64,000 nucleotides of DNA from Sphingomonas sanguinis NBRC 13937 (lineage in GTDB: Bacteria > Pseudomonadota > Alphaproteobacteria > Sphingomonadales > Sphingomonadaceae), in NCBI RefSeq assembly GCF_001591005.1, contig NZ_BCTY01000002.1, positions 186,001 to 250,000 of the forward strand, written 5' to 3'. Positions 1 to 8,673 of this stretch are shown here, one piece after another. The notes under the pieces were generated by a model. The model worked only from the letters and a program-made list of their open reading frames with translations, was not told where the DNA came from and did not search any database. Position numbers and translations under genes: made by a program. Position 1 is the first letter of the stretch. Each line of letters begins with the position of its first letter.

Positions 1-1
1 C

Positions 2-1285
2 AAGGCTCTGGACACCTTCCTGCCGGACGACCGCAAGGACACCGACAAGATCGCCAGCTTCCTGGAGCGGGTGCAGTATCAGTCGCTCGACGCCTCATCG
101 ACGGACGGCTTCCCGGCGCTGGCGGAGAAGGTCGGCGATGTGTCGAACGGTCTCGCCATCTATCTGTCGACCGCGCCCAGCCTGTTCGAGTCGACCATCA
201 AGGGCCTCGAATCGGTCGGCCTGGCGGGCGAGACGGTGCGGATCGGCCTGGAAAAGCCGCTCGGTTACGACTTGGCTTCGTCCAAGGAGATCAACGACGC
301 GGTGGCGTTCGGCTTCCCCGAGGAGCGGACCTTCCGCATCGACCATTATCTGGGCAAGGAAACCGTCCAGAACATCCTGGCGCTGCGCTTCGGCAATTTC
401 TTCTTCGAGCCGATCTGGAACGCGCACGGCATCGACAATGTGCAGATCACCATCGCCGAAACGGTCGGGCTTGAGGATCGCGCAGGCTATTACGAGGGCG
501 CAGGCGCGCTGCGCGACATGGTGCAGAACCATATCCTGCAGCTGCTCGCGCTCGTCGCGATGGAGCCGCCCGCCCGCTATGACGGCACCGCAATCCGTGA
601 CGAAAAGGCCAAGGTCTTCCGTTCGCTGCGCCTGATGACGCCCGAGGAAGTCCCCAACAACACCGTCACCGGGCAGTATTCGGACGGCGCGGTCGGGGGC
701 AAGATCGTCGGTTCCTATGCCGACGAGCTGGGCAAGCCGTCCAAGACCGAGACCTTCGTCGCAATCAAGGCACATGTCGACAATTGGCGCTGGCAGGGCG
801 TGCCCTTCTACCTGCGTACCGGCAAGCGCATGGCCGCGCGCCGCTCGGAAATCGCCATCCAGTTCAAGCCGGTGCCGCACTCGATGTTCGCCGGGCGCGG
901 CGGCCTGCTCCAGCCCAACACGCTGGTCATCCGCTTGCAGCCCGAGGAATATATCCAGCTGCTGGTGATGGCGAAGGAGCCGGGCCTCGACCGCGACGGC
1001 ATCCGCCTGCGCGAAGTGCCGCTGAACCTGTCGCTTGACGCGGAGTTTGCGGGCACCCGTCGCCGCATCGCTTATGAACGGCTGCTGCTCGACCTGATCG
1101 AGGGCGACCAGACGCTGTTCGTCCGCCGTGACGAGGTGGAGGCGCAGTGGACCTGGATCGACGCGATCCGCGCCGGTTGGGACGCCAATGACGTCAAGCC
1201 CAAGACCTATCCGAGCGGCAGCTGGGGCCCCTCCTCCGCCATCGCGCTGACCGAGCGCGACGGGGTGCACTGGCAGGACGACTGA
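2..1285 (+). CDS. zwf: Glucose-6-phosphate dehydrogenase (5' end outside window)
   Basis: Oxidises glucose-6-phosphate to 6-phosphogluconolactone with NAD(P)+, the first step of the Entner-Doudoroff and oxidative pentose phosphate routes, in the cytosol. The frame is open from base 2, so the start codon lies upstream of the window and about 427 residues are visible. The substrate-site motif RIDHYLGKE is at nt 335-361, preceded by EKPLGYD at about nt 251-271. Both are diagnostic of G6PD. It is first in a five-gene operon, with a 96-nt gap to the lactonase gene, so zwf may also be transcribed or processed separately. Confidence 0.97.
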   Translation, partial: KALDTFLPDDRKDTDKIASFLERVQYQSLDASSTDGFPALAEKVGDVSNGLAIYLSTAPSLFESTIKGLESVGLAGETVRIGLEKPLGYDLASSKEINDAVAFGFPEERTFRIDHYLGKETVQNILALRFGNFFFEPIWNAHGIDNVQITIAETVGLEDRAGYYEGAGALRDMVQNHILQLLALVAMEPPARYDGTAIRDEKAKVFRSLRLMTPEEVPNNTVTGQYSDGAVGGKIVGSYADELGKPSKTETFVAIKAHVDNWRWQGVPFYLRTGKRMAARRSEIAIQFKPVPHSMFAGRGGLLQPNTLVIRLQPEEYIQLLVMAKEPGLDRDGIRLREVPLNLSLDAEFAGTRRRIAYERLLLDLIEGDQTLFVRRDEVEAQWTWIDAIRAGWDANDVKPKTYPSGSWGPSSAIALTERDGVHWQDD

Positions 1286-1381
1286 TCCCCCGCCTCCCAC
1301 GCGGAGGCGAACGACATCGACGCGGAGCGCGGCACGAAGGCTAGCCTGCTTCGCGCAGAGACTATCTAGGACGTAAGTGAC

Positions 1382-2092
1382 ATGACCGACGAAATCGAAT
1401 GGTGGGATTACGAAGATACCACCGAGATGGCGAACGCGCTGGCGGGCGACATCCAGTTCATCATCGAAAGCGCGATCGAAGCACGCGGCGCGGCGGTGAT
1501 CGCGCTGTCGGGCGGCAAGACGCCGATCCCGGTCTATGAAAAGCTGGCCCAGGCCAAGCTCGACTGGAAGCGCGTGACCATCGTCCCCGCCGACGAGCGT
1601 ATCGTGCCGCTGGGCGATCCGCTGTCCAACGTGACGATGATCGGTAAGATCTTCCTGCCCAAGGGTGCGCGCGTCATGCCGATCGTGCCGCAGGCGACGT
1701 CCGACTATAAGGCCGCAGGGCGCTCGGCCGATGCGCTGATGCAGGAACTGCACTGGCCGCTGGACCTGGTGCTGCTGGGCATGGGCGCGGACGGGCATAC
1801 CGCCTCTATCTTCCCCGGCCCAGACTATGACGAAGCGCTCAATGGGCCGAAGGAACGCCGCGCTCTGGGCCTGATGCCTGATCCGCTGCCGCCCGAGGCA
1901 CCAGTCGCCCGCGTGACGCTCAGCCGTGCCGGGATCGTCTCGGCCCGCTCGATCATGTTCGCCATCTCGGGCCCCGCGAAGAAGAAGGTGCTCGAAGACG
2001 CGATTAAGGAAGGCGCATCCTCGCCCTATCCGGTCGGCCGCGTGCTGGCCGAGGTCGAGCTGCCGATCGACATCCACTGGAGCGAGCAATGA
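1382..2092 (+). CDS. pgl: 6-phosphogluconolactonase
   Basis: Hydrolyses 6-phosphogluconolactone to 6-phosphogluconate, linking Zwf to Edd. The protein is 236 aa, normal for the DevB/SOL family. LSGGKTP lies near residue 42, ADERIVP near 70 and LGMGADGHT near 132, the conserved sugar-isomerase-like fold motifs. Its stop codon overlaps the edd start by 4 nt (ATGA), indicating translational coupling. Confidence 0.96.
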   Translation: MTDEIEWWDYEDTTEMANALAGDIQFIIESAIEARGAAVIALSGGKTPIPVYEKLAQAKLDWKRVTIVPADERIVPLGDPLSNVTMIGKIFLPKGARVMPIVPQATSDYKAAGRSADALMQELHWPLDLVLLGMGADGHTASIFPGPDYDEALNGPKERRALGLMPDPLPPEAPVARVTLSRAGIVSARSIMFAISGPAKKKVLEDAIKEGASSPYPVGRVLAEVELPIDIHWSEQ

Positions 2093-3906
2093 GCCTCAAC
2101 GCCGCCGTCTCTGCCGTCACCGACCGGGTCATCGAACGCTCGCGTCCGGGCCGCCAGGCCTATCTCGACCTGATCGCGCACGAGGCCGAGACGGCGGTGC
2201 GCCGCCCCAATCTGGGTTGCGCCAACCTCGCCCACGCCTATGCCGGGACCGAGGAAGACCGCGACGCCATGAAGGCGGATCGCGGCATGAATATCGGCAT
2301 CGTGTCGGCCTATAACGACATGCTGTCGGCCCATGCCGTCTATTATCGCTATCCCGAACTGATGAAGGTCTGGGCGCGCGAAGTCGGCGCGACGGCGCAG
2401 GTGGCGGGTGGCGTGCCCGCCATGTGCGACGGCGTGACGCAGGGTTATGCGGGCATGGAGTTGTCGCTGTTCAGCCGCGACACCATCGCGCTGTCGACGG
2501 CGGTCGCGCTGAGCCACGGCACCTTCGAGGGTGCAGCCCTGCTCGGCATCTGTGACAAGATCGTGCCCGGCCTGCTGATGGGCGCGCTGCGCTTCGGCCA
2601 TCTGCCGATGATCCTGGTCCCCGGCGGCCCGATGCCGACCGGCCTGCCCAACAAGCAGAAGGCCGCCGTCCGCGAAGCCTTTGCCGAGGGCAAGGCTGGC
2701 CGCGACGAACTGTTGGACGCCGAGATCGCGGCCTATCATTCGAAGGGCACCTGCACCTTCTACGGCACCGCCAACACAAACCAGATGATGATGGAGGTGA
2801 TGGGCCTGCATATGCCGGGCGCCGCCTTCGTCAATCCGGGCACCAAGCTGCGCCAGGAACTCAGCCGCGCCGCCGTCCATCGCCTCGCCGCGATCGGCCA
2901 GCGTGGCGACGATTATCGCCCGCTGGGGGCTTGCGTCGATGAGAAGGCGATCGTCAACGCGGCGGTCGGTCTGCTGGCGACCGGCGGCTCGACCAATCAC
3001 CTGATCCACCTGCCCGCCATCGCGCGCGCGGCGGGGATCATCATCGACTGGGAGGATATGGACCGGCTCTCGGCCGCCGTGCCGCTGATCGCGCGGGTCT
3101 ATCCCAACGGCTCGGCCGATGTGAACGGGTTCGAGGCGGCGGGCGGTATGCCCTATGTCATCCGCGAACTCCTGTCCGCCGGGCTGCTCCATCGCGACAT
3201 CATGACCGTCGCGGGCAAGGACCTGTCCGATTACGGCCAGACGGCGGTCATCGCCGAGGACAAGCTCAGCTGGACCCCGGTCGGCGACAGCGGCGACGAG
3301 ACGATCCTGCGCCCCGCCGCCGCCCCCTTCTCCGCCGATGGCGGCATGCGCATCCTGTCGGGCAATCTCGGCCGCGCCTGCATCAAGGTGTCGGCGGTCG
3401 AGCGCGAACGCTGGATCATCGAGGCGCCGGCGCGCGTCTTCTCCGATCAGTCCGAGGTGCAGGCCGCGTTCAAGGCGGGCGAGCTGGAGCGCGACGTGGT
3501 CGTCGTGGTCCGCTTCCAGGGCCCGAAAGCGAATGGCATGCCCGAGTTGCACAAGCTGACCCCGCCGCTGGGCGTGCTCCAGAACCGGGGCTTCAAGGTC
3601 GCGCTCGTCACCGACGGCCGCATGTCGGGCGCGAGTGGCAAGGTGCCCTGCGCCATCCATCTCAGCCCCGAGGCGATCGGCGGCGGCGCGATCGGCCTGA
3701 TCCGCGACGGCGATATCGTCCGTTTGGACGCGGTCGAGGGCACACTGAACGCGCTGGTCGATCCGACCGAATGGGCCGCCCGCGAGCAGGCAGCGACGCC
3801 CGCTCCTGCCCAGGGCATGGGCCGCGAGCTGTTCGCGCTGTTCCGCCAGGCCGCCGACGAAGCCGAGAAGGGCGCATCGCCCATTCTCGCGGGCGCGGGC
3901 CTGTAA
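2089..3906 (+). CDS. edd: Phosphogluconate dehydratase
   Basis: Dehydrates 6-phosphogluconate to KDPG, the committed Entner-Doudoroff step, and belongs to the IlvD/Edd iron-sulfur dehydratase family. It has 605 aa, the typical length. The family signature GRMSGASGKVPCAIH lies close to residue 510, and the cysteine regions CDKIVPG and GTCTFYGTANTN are present. The ATG overlaps the pgl stop by 4 nt, and glk follows 22 nt downstream after a GGGGGAGG-type ribosome site. Confidence 0.97.
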   Translation: MSLNAAVSAVTDRVIERSRPGRQAYLDLIAHEAETAVRRPNLGCANLAHAYAGTEEDRDAMKADRGMNIGIVSAYNDMLSAHAVYYRYPELMKVWAREVGATAQVAGGVPAMCDGVTQGYAGMELSLFSRDTIALSTAVALSHGTFEGAALLGICDKIVPGLLMGALRFGHLPMILVPGGPMPTGLPNKQKAAVREAFAEGKAGRDELLDAEIAAYHSKGTCTFYGTANTNQMMMEVMGLHMPGAAFVNPGTKLRQELSRAAVHRLAAIGQRGDDYRPLGACVDEKAIVNAAVGLLATGGSTNHLIHLPAIARAAGIIIDWEDMDRLSAAVPLIARVYPNGSADVNGFEAAGGMPYVIRELLSAGLLHRDIMTVAGKDLSDYGQTAVIAEDKLSWTPVGDSGDETILRPAAAPFSADGGMRILSGNLGRACIKVSAVERERWIIEAPARVFSDQSEVQAAFKAGELERDVVVVVRFQGPKANGMPELHKLTPPLGVLQNRGFKVALVTDGRMSGASGKVPCAIHLSPEAIGGGAIGLIRDGDIVRLDAVEGTLNALVDPTEWAAREQAATPAPAQGMGRELFALFRQAADEAEKGASPILAGAGL

Positions 3907-3928
3907 GAAGACAAGGGGGGAGGACATT

Positions 3929-4894
3929 ATGGAAATCGTAGCCGTCGACATCGGGGGCACCCATGCGCGCTTCGCCATCGCCGAGGTCGAGGACGGTCGC
4001 GTCGTCAAGCTGGGCGAGCCGTGCACGCAGAAGACCGCCGAGCACGCCTCGCTCCAGACCGCGTGGCAGGCGTTCGAGGCGCATCTGGGCCGCCCGCTGC
4101 CCAAAGCCGCCTCGCTCGCCATCGCCTCGCCGATCACCGGCGACGTGATCCGCATGACCAACAACCCCTGGGTCATCCGCCCCTCCCTCATCCCCGAGCG
4201 GCTGGGTGCGGACGTCTACACGGTCATCAACGATTTCGGCGCGGTCGGCCATGCTGTCGCGCAGGTGCCGGAAGAGGACTTCCTCCATATCTGCGGCCCC
4301 GAAGAACCGATGCCTGAACAGGGCGTCGTCACCGTCTGCGGTCCCGGCACCGGCCTGGGCGTCGCGCAGGTGCTGATGACCCCCAACCGCTACCACGTCA
4401 TCGAGACCGAGGGCGGGCATATGGACTATGCCCCGCTCGACGGCATCGAGGATGCGATCCTGAAGCGCCTGCGCCGCACCTATACCCGCGTGTCGTGCGA
4501 GCGGATTTGCTCCGGCCCCGGCATCGTCGCCATCTATGAGACGCTGGCTACGCTCGAAGGCCGTGCGGTCCCCAGCCGCGACGACCGCGAAATCTGGACC
4601 GAGGCGCTCGAGGGCACCGATTCGATCGCGCTCGCCGCGCTCGACCGTTTCTGTCTCGCGCTTGGCGCGGTGGCGGGCGATTTCGCATTGGCGCAGGGGG
4701 CCAAGACCGTGGTGATTGCAGGCGGTCTCGGCTACCGAATCAAGGACAAGCTGCTGCGTTCGGGCTTCGACCAGCGCTTCGTCGCCAAGGGACGGTTCCA
4801 GTCGCTGATGGCGCGCATCCCCGTCAAGCTCATCACCCATCCCCAGCCCGGCCTGTTCGGTGCAGCCGCGGCCTTTGCCCAGGAGCATTCATGA
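3929..4894 (+). CDS. glk: Glucokinase
   Basis: Phosphorylates free glucose with ATP to glucose-6-phosphate, feeding Zwf in the same operon. The 321-aa protein begins with the ATP-binding phosphate-1 motif DIGGTHARFA at residues 7-16 and carries CGPGTGLGVAQV and ETEGGHMDY, as in the E. coli Glk type. A purine-rich site (aggggggagg) precedes the ATG. Its stop overlaps the eda start (ATGA). Confidence 0.95.
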   Translation: MEIVAVDIGGTHARFAIAEVEDGRVVKLGEPCTQKTAEHASLQTAWQAFEAHLGRPLPKAASLAIASPITGDVIRMTNNPWVIRPSLIPERLGADVYTVINDFGAVGHAVAQVPEEDFLHICGPEEPMPEQGVVTVCGPGTGLGVAQVLMTPNRYHVIETEGGHMDYAPLDGIEDAILKRLRRTYTRVSCERICSGPGIVAIYETLATLEGRAVPSRDDREIWTEALEGTDSIALAALDRFCLALGAVAGDFALAQGAKTVVIAGGLGYRIKDKLLRSGFDQRFVAKGRFQSLMARIPVKLITHPQPGLFGAAAAFAQEHS

Positions 4895-5496
4895 CCGACA
4901 TCGCCACCATCATGCGCACCAGCGCGGTCATCCCCGTGCTGGTCATCGACGACGCCGCCACCGCCAAGCCGCTGGCCGAGGCGCTGGTCGCGGGCGGGCT
5001 CAAGGTGCTGGAGGTGACGCTGCGCACCCCCGCCGCGCTGGAGGCGATGGCCGAGATGAAGAAGGTCCCCGGGGCAATCGTCGGGGCCGGCACCGTGGTC
5101 AACGAACAGCAGCTGCGCGACGTGGCCGATGCGGGCGCGGAGTTCATCGTCTCGCCCGGCCTGACCGACCGTCTGGGCGCGGCGGTGATCGAGAGCGGCA
5201 TTCCCTATCTGCCCGGTATCGCCAATGCGGGCGACATCATGCGCGGGCTGGACCTGGGCCTGACCCATTTCAAGTTCTTCCCCGCCGAGACGAGCGGCGG
5301 GCTGAAGGCGCTGAAGGCGCTGGCCGCCCCCTTCTACCAAGCACGCTTCTGCCCGACCGGCGGCATCACCGAAGCGAGCGCCCCCGACTGGCTGGCCTTC
5401 GACCGCGTGCTGTGCGTCGGCGGCAGCTGGGTGACGGGCGGATCGATGGCCGATGTCGAGGCCAAGGCGCGCGCGGCGGCTGCGCTGCGGGGCTGA
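4891..5496 (+). CDS. eda: KDPG (2-dehydro-3-deoxy-phosphogluconate) aldolase
   Basis: Cleaves KDPG to pyruvate and glyceraldehyde-3-phosphate, completing the Entner-Doudoroff pathway. The 201-aa class I aldolase has the catalytic Glu in LEVTLRTP (E41) and the Schiff-base Lys in HFKFFPAE (K128). It is last in the operon. A large palindromic repeat lies 8 nt after its stop and may end transcription. Confidence 0.96.
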   Translation: MTDIATIMRTSAVIPVLVIDDAATAKPLAEALVAGGLKVLEVTLRTPAALEAMAEMKKVPGAIVGAGTVVNEQQLRDVADAGAEFIVSPGLTDRLGAAVIESGIPYLPGIANAGDIMRGLDLGLTHFKFFPAETSGGLKALKALAAPFYQARFCPTGGITEASAPDWLAFDRVLCVGGSWVTGGSMADVEAKARAAAALRG

Positions 5497-5503
5497 TCAA
5501 GGA

Positions 5504-5606
5504 CGAACACCCTCACCCTTCCCACCCGCTATCGCGGGCGGGCCCCTTCCCTCTCCCATTGGGAGAGGGAGGGAGGCGCAACGCGCCGGAAGGGTGAGGG
5601 TGTTCG
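5504..5606. repeat. Dispersed three-arm palindromic repeat, copy 1
   Basis: A 103-bp palindrome between convergent eda and ampR. The outer stem is a perfect 19-bp inverted repeat (5504-5522 with 5588-5606). Inside it are three short hairpins: CCCGC/GCGGG, CCCTCTCCC/GGGAGAGGG and GGCGC/GCGCC. A close copy lies at 30376-30468, also between convergent genes. It may act as a bidirectional terminator or mRNA-stabilising element. No coding content is seen. Confidence 0.85.
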
Positions 5607-5619
5607 GTTGCTGGCAAGC

Positions 5620-6489
5620 TCAGGCGCTAATGGCCCCCATCAGCCACTGGCGAAACGCCTTCATCGCCAGTCCTTCCTTGCGCGACAATAACCGCGTCAG
5701 CCAATAACGCCCGGCATCGATCTCGACGGCAAAGGGCTGGACCAGCCGTTCCGTCGTGAGTTCATGGCCGAACATCGCCTTGGGCGCGAGCGCCACGCCG
5801 AGCCCCGCCATCGCCGCGCCGACCATCAGCGCCGAGCTATCGAACATCGGCCCGCGCAGGTTGGGCGGCAGGATACCCACCGCCGCGAACCAGCTTTCCC
5901 ATTCGCTGACCCGGTAGGATCGCAGCAACCGCTCCCGCACCAGATCGCCTGGCCCCTGCAACCGCGCGGCGACCAACGGCGCGCAGAGCGGTGTCAGCGG
6001 CGCGGCCATCAGCGGTTCGGCATGCGTCCCATGCCACGCGCCGTCGCCGAAGCGTATCGCGCAGTCCAGCCCCTCACCCGCCAGGTCGACCCGGTTGTTG
6101 TTGATCGACACGCGCAAGTCGATGTGCGGATGGGTCGCCGCGAAATCATCCAGCCGCGCCAGCAGCCAGCCGGTGGCAAAGGTCCCCACAACCCCGATAT
6201 TGACCACATGCTGGAAACGCCCATCGGCAAACCGGTCCAGCGTCGCCCCGATCCGGTCGAACGTTTCGGCCAGCACCGGCACCAGTGCCTGGCCGTCATC
6301 GGTCAGCGCCAGCCCGCGCGGCAGACGGTGAAACAGCCGCGCGCCCAGCCTCTTCTCCAGCGCCGCGACCTGATGGCTGACCGCACCCTGGCTGACGCAC
6401 AGCTCGATCGCGGCACGGGTAAAGTTCAAATGCCGTGCCGCCGCCTCGAAGGCGCGCAGGGCATTGAGGGGAAGTTGGGCGCGGTCCAT
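5620..6489 (-). CDS. ampR: LysR-family regulator, AmpR type (beta-lactamase regulator)
   Basis: Transcription factor expected to control the divergent beta-lactamase in response to muropeptides. The N-terminal LysR helix-turn-helix (ARHLNFTRAAIELCVSQGAV) is followed by an effector domain that matches AmpR closely, with NIGVVGTFATG, NNRVDLAGEGLDCAIRFG, AWHGT and RYWLTRL. The start is set at the ATG at 6489 (MDRAQLPLN, 289 aa) because this aligns with known AmpR N-termini. An upstream in-frame ATG at 6561 would run through the intergenic operator. It is divergent from the beta-lactamase gene, the classical bla-ampR arrangement. Confidence 0.88.
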   Translation of the reverse strand: MDRAQLPLNALRAFEAAARHLNFTRAAIELCVSQGAVSHQVAALEKRLGARLFHRLPRGLALTDDGQALVPVLAETFDRIGATLDRFADGRFQHVVNIGVVGTFATGWLLARLDDFAATHPHIDLRVSINNNRVDLAGEGLDCAIRFGDGAWHGTHAEPLMAAPLTPLCAPLVAARLQGPGDLVRERLLRSYRVSEWESWFAAVGILPPNLRGPMFDSSALMVGAAMAGLGVALAPKAMFGHELTTERLVQPFAVEIDAGRYWLTRLLSRKEGLAMKAFRQWLMGAISA

Positions 6490-6532
6490 GCCCCCATCAT
6501 GAAATCGGCTCATGGCTCTGTCGAGGGAAGAT

Positions 6533-6554
6533 GCTTTGTGGTGCGAGACAAAGC
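6533..6554. promoter_or_regulatory. Candidate AmpR/LysR operator
   Basis: A perfect inverted repeat, GCTTTGT-N8-ACAAAGC, containing T-N11-A pairs (for example 6539/6551). It sits midway in the 95-bp gap between the divergent ampR and beta-lactamase starts. This is the usual form and place of a LysR-type recognition site. Assignment to AmpR is an inference. Confidence 0.55.
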
Positions 6555-6584
6555 CATCCATCTTGCCGGGCGAGGAGACACGCC

Positions 6585-7448
6585 ATGCTCGCCAGACCGA
6601 CCCTGCTCTCGTTGATCGCCATCGTCACTGCGCCCGCCACCCCGCAGACACCCGACCCGCTGACCAAGCCGATCATGACCGAACATACGGCCGAATGGCT
6701 CGCCCCGCGCCCGCCGATGAAGGTCTTCGGCACCACCTATCTGGTCGGTTTCGGCGGGCTGAACGTCGCGCTGATCGATACGGGTAAGGGCCTGATCCTG
6801 ATCGACGGCGCGCTACCGCAAGCCGCGCCCGCCATCCTGGCCAATGTCGCCAAGCTCGGCTTTCGGCCCCGCGACATCAAATATATTCTCAGCACCGAGC
6901 CGCATTTCGACCATGCGGGCGGCCTTGCCGCGCTGGCCCGCGATACCGGCGCGACGGTTGTCGCCAGCCCTCGGGGCGCGGAAGGTCTCCGCACCGGACG
7001 GTTGGCAGTCGATGATCCGCAGCGTGGTTATGACAGCCGCTTCCCCGCCGTCCGGTCCGTCCGCGTCATCCGCGACGGAGAAAGGCTGACGCTCGGCAAT
7101 ACCGTCGTCACAGCGCGCGCAACGCCGGGCCACACCATGGGCAGCATGAGTTGGAGTTGGCGCGCCTGCGAAGGCCAGCGGTGCAAGGCGATCGTCTTCG
7201 CCGCCAGCCTGAACCCCGTGTCAACCGACGATTATCGCTTCTCGGCCCCCTCGCACAAAGCCGTCGTGGCCGCCTTCGCACGCGGGCAGGCGGCGATGCG
7301 CGCCCTGCCCTGCGACATCCTGATCACCGCCCACGCCGATCAGGACGGCGCGACCGAGCGGTTTCTGACGACGCCCGGCGCTTGTCGCGCCTATGCGGCA
7401 TCATCGCAGCGGAAACTCTCGCAACGCCTCATGCAGGATGCGCGCTGA
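6585..7448 (+). CDS. Subclass B3 metallo-beta-lactamase with Glu at the first zinc-ligand position
   Basis: Predicted secreted zinc hydrolase of beta-lactams, 287 aa with an N-terminal hydrophobic signal-like segment. The start ATG at 6585 follows a GAGGAG site. Zinc-site motifs are EPHFDH at residues 105-110, GHTMGS (H183), the Ser region AASLN (S208) and TAHADQD (H250). Canonical B3 enzymes have HxHxDH. Here the first His is Glu, which corresponds to the reported B3-E active-site variants. It could instead be a non-lactamase hydrolase of the superfamily, but the linked ampR supports a lactamase role. The stop lies only 3 nt from the stop of convergent mltG. Confidence 0.82.
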   Translation: MLARPTLLSLIAIVTAPATPQTPDPLTKPIMTEHTAEWLAPRPPMKVFGTTYLVGFGGLNVALIDTGKGLILIDGALPQAAPAILANVAKLGFRPRDIKYILSTEPHFDHAGGLAALARDTGATVVASPRGAEGLRTGRLAVDDPQRGYDSRFPAVRSVRVIRDGERLTLGNTVVTARATPGHTMGSMSWSWRACEGQRCKAIVFAASLNPVSTDDYRFSAPSHKAVVAAFARGQAAMRALPCDILITAHADQDGATERFLTTPGACRAYAASSQRKLSQRLMQDAR

Positions 7449-7451
7449 TCG

Positions 7452-8420
7452 TCACATTTCCCCGCGCTGGCGACGGATCGCGTACCATTTCTGCACATTG
7501 GCGTTATGTTCCGCCAGCGTGTCGGCAAACACATGGCCACCCGATCCGTCCGCCACGAAATACAGCGCCTTGCTGTCGGCCGGGTTCAGCACTGCGTCGA
7601 TCGAGGCCCGGCCCGGATTGGCGATCGGCCCGACCGGCAGGCCGGGGCTGGCATAGGTGTTGTAGCCGTTCTTCGCATGAAGCTCCGAACGCAGAATACG
7701 GCGGCCGAGCGGACGCCCCTTGGTGATCGGATAGATCACGGTCGGATCGGCTTGGAGCGGCATGCCGATACGCAGACGGTTGCCATAGACCGCCGCGACG
7801 GTGCGGCGCTCGGAGGGCTTGCCGGTTTCCTTCTCGACGATCGAGGCCAGGATGATCGCCTCTTGCGGCGACTTGACGGCAATACCCGGCTTCCGGTCGA
7901 CCCAGGCCTGGGCGAGATAGTCTTTCATCGCCTTCTGCATCCGCGCGACCACCGAGGCGCGGGTGTCGCCCTTCTGATAGGCATAGCTATCCGGCAGGAC
8001 CGACCCTTCCGCCGGGACGGGCACATCGCCGGTCAGCCCGTCGGCACGCATCAGGGCATCGTGGACGAGGACCGAGGGATAACCCTCTGGCACCGGCACC
8101 AGCCGCTGGCGGACCTTGCCCTCTTGCAACAGGGTCAGGACATCATGCGCGCTGGCATGTTCGGGGATGGCGTATTCGCCCGCCTTGATCGCCCCGCCGT
8201 CACCGAAGACCCGGGCGTACAGGCGGAAGCGACCGGCCGAGCGAATCGCGCCCGCCTTTTGTAGTTCGTTGGCGGCGCGCGCCAAACTCGCCCCCTCGGG
8301 TACGACGACCGCAAGCGGTTTGTCCGCAGGCCCGCTGCCCGCCCAGTCATGCGCGACCCAGGCGAAGACGGCGATGCCGATCAGCCCCAGCAGCAACCCG
8401 ATACAGCCGACCTTGCGCAT
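7452..8420 (-). CDS. mltG: Endolytic murein transglycosylase MltG
   Basis: Cleaves nascent glycan strands at the inner membrane and is thought to set strand length. The 322-aa protein has one N-terminal transmembrane segment (about residues 5-24), a LysM-like region, then the YceG domain with the catalytic Glu in LASIVEKETG (E196). It follows fabF, a common fab-mltG arrangement. As a producer of muropeptide ends it is a thematically fitting neighbour of ampR. Confidence 0.94.
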   Translation of the reverse strand: MRKVGCIGLLLGLIGIAVFAWVAHDWAGSGPADKPLAVVVPEGASLARAANELQKAGAIRSAGRFRLYARVFGDGGAIKAGEYAIPEHASAHDVLTLLQEGKVRQRLVPVPEGYPSVLVHDALMRADGLTGDVPVPAEGSVLPDSYAYQKGDTRASVVARMQKAMKDYLAQAWVDRKPGIAVKSPQEAIILASIVEKETGKPSERRTVAAVYGNRLRIGMPLQADPTVIYPITKGRPLGRRILRSELHAKNGYNTYASPGLPVGPIANPGRASIDAVLNPADSKALYFVADGSGGHVFADTLAEHNANVQKWYAIRRQRGEM

Positions 8421-8633
8421 ATCTCACCCGGTTATGACGAGGGCGCTGGGCCCCGGACAGGAAACAACCCCGGCGATGATCCGGGCCCGTTTGCCATTCC
8501 GCCCGATGACGCGAGCCGAATGAATTTGCAACCGGACCCGGCCATCACCGGGGTTGGAATTTTGCTCTGCCACCCACTCCGTTCGCAAGAAGCGAAGCCG
8601 AAATGGGTGCCTGGGCCTCCCCTCAAATCCCGT

Positions 8634-8655
8634 GGCCTGCGCCTTCACGCAGGCC
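8634..8655. terminator. Hairpin after fabF
   Basis: Perfect GGCCTGCG-N6-CGCAGGCC hairpin located 18 nt beyond the fabF stop in the minus direction. There is no clear U tract, so it may be a partial terminator or RNA-processing element between fabF and mltG. The rest of the 253-nt gap shows GC-rich imperfect inverted repeats but no gene. Confidence 0.4.
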
Positions 8656-8673
8656 GAACGGGTATCGAGGGGT

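Noticed and set aside
95..2089. 664-aa minus-strand ORF
   Set aside because: Antisense shadow of zwf and pgl. It is Arg/His/Gln-rich with no family motif, a common effect of high GC codon bias.
2026..4191. 721-aa minus-strand ORF
   Set aside because: Antisense to edd and glk, both of which have clear catalytic motifs.
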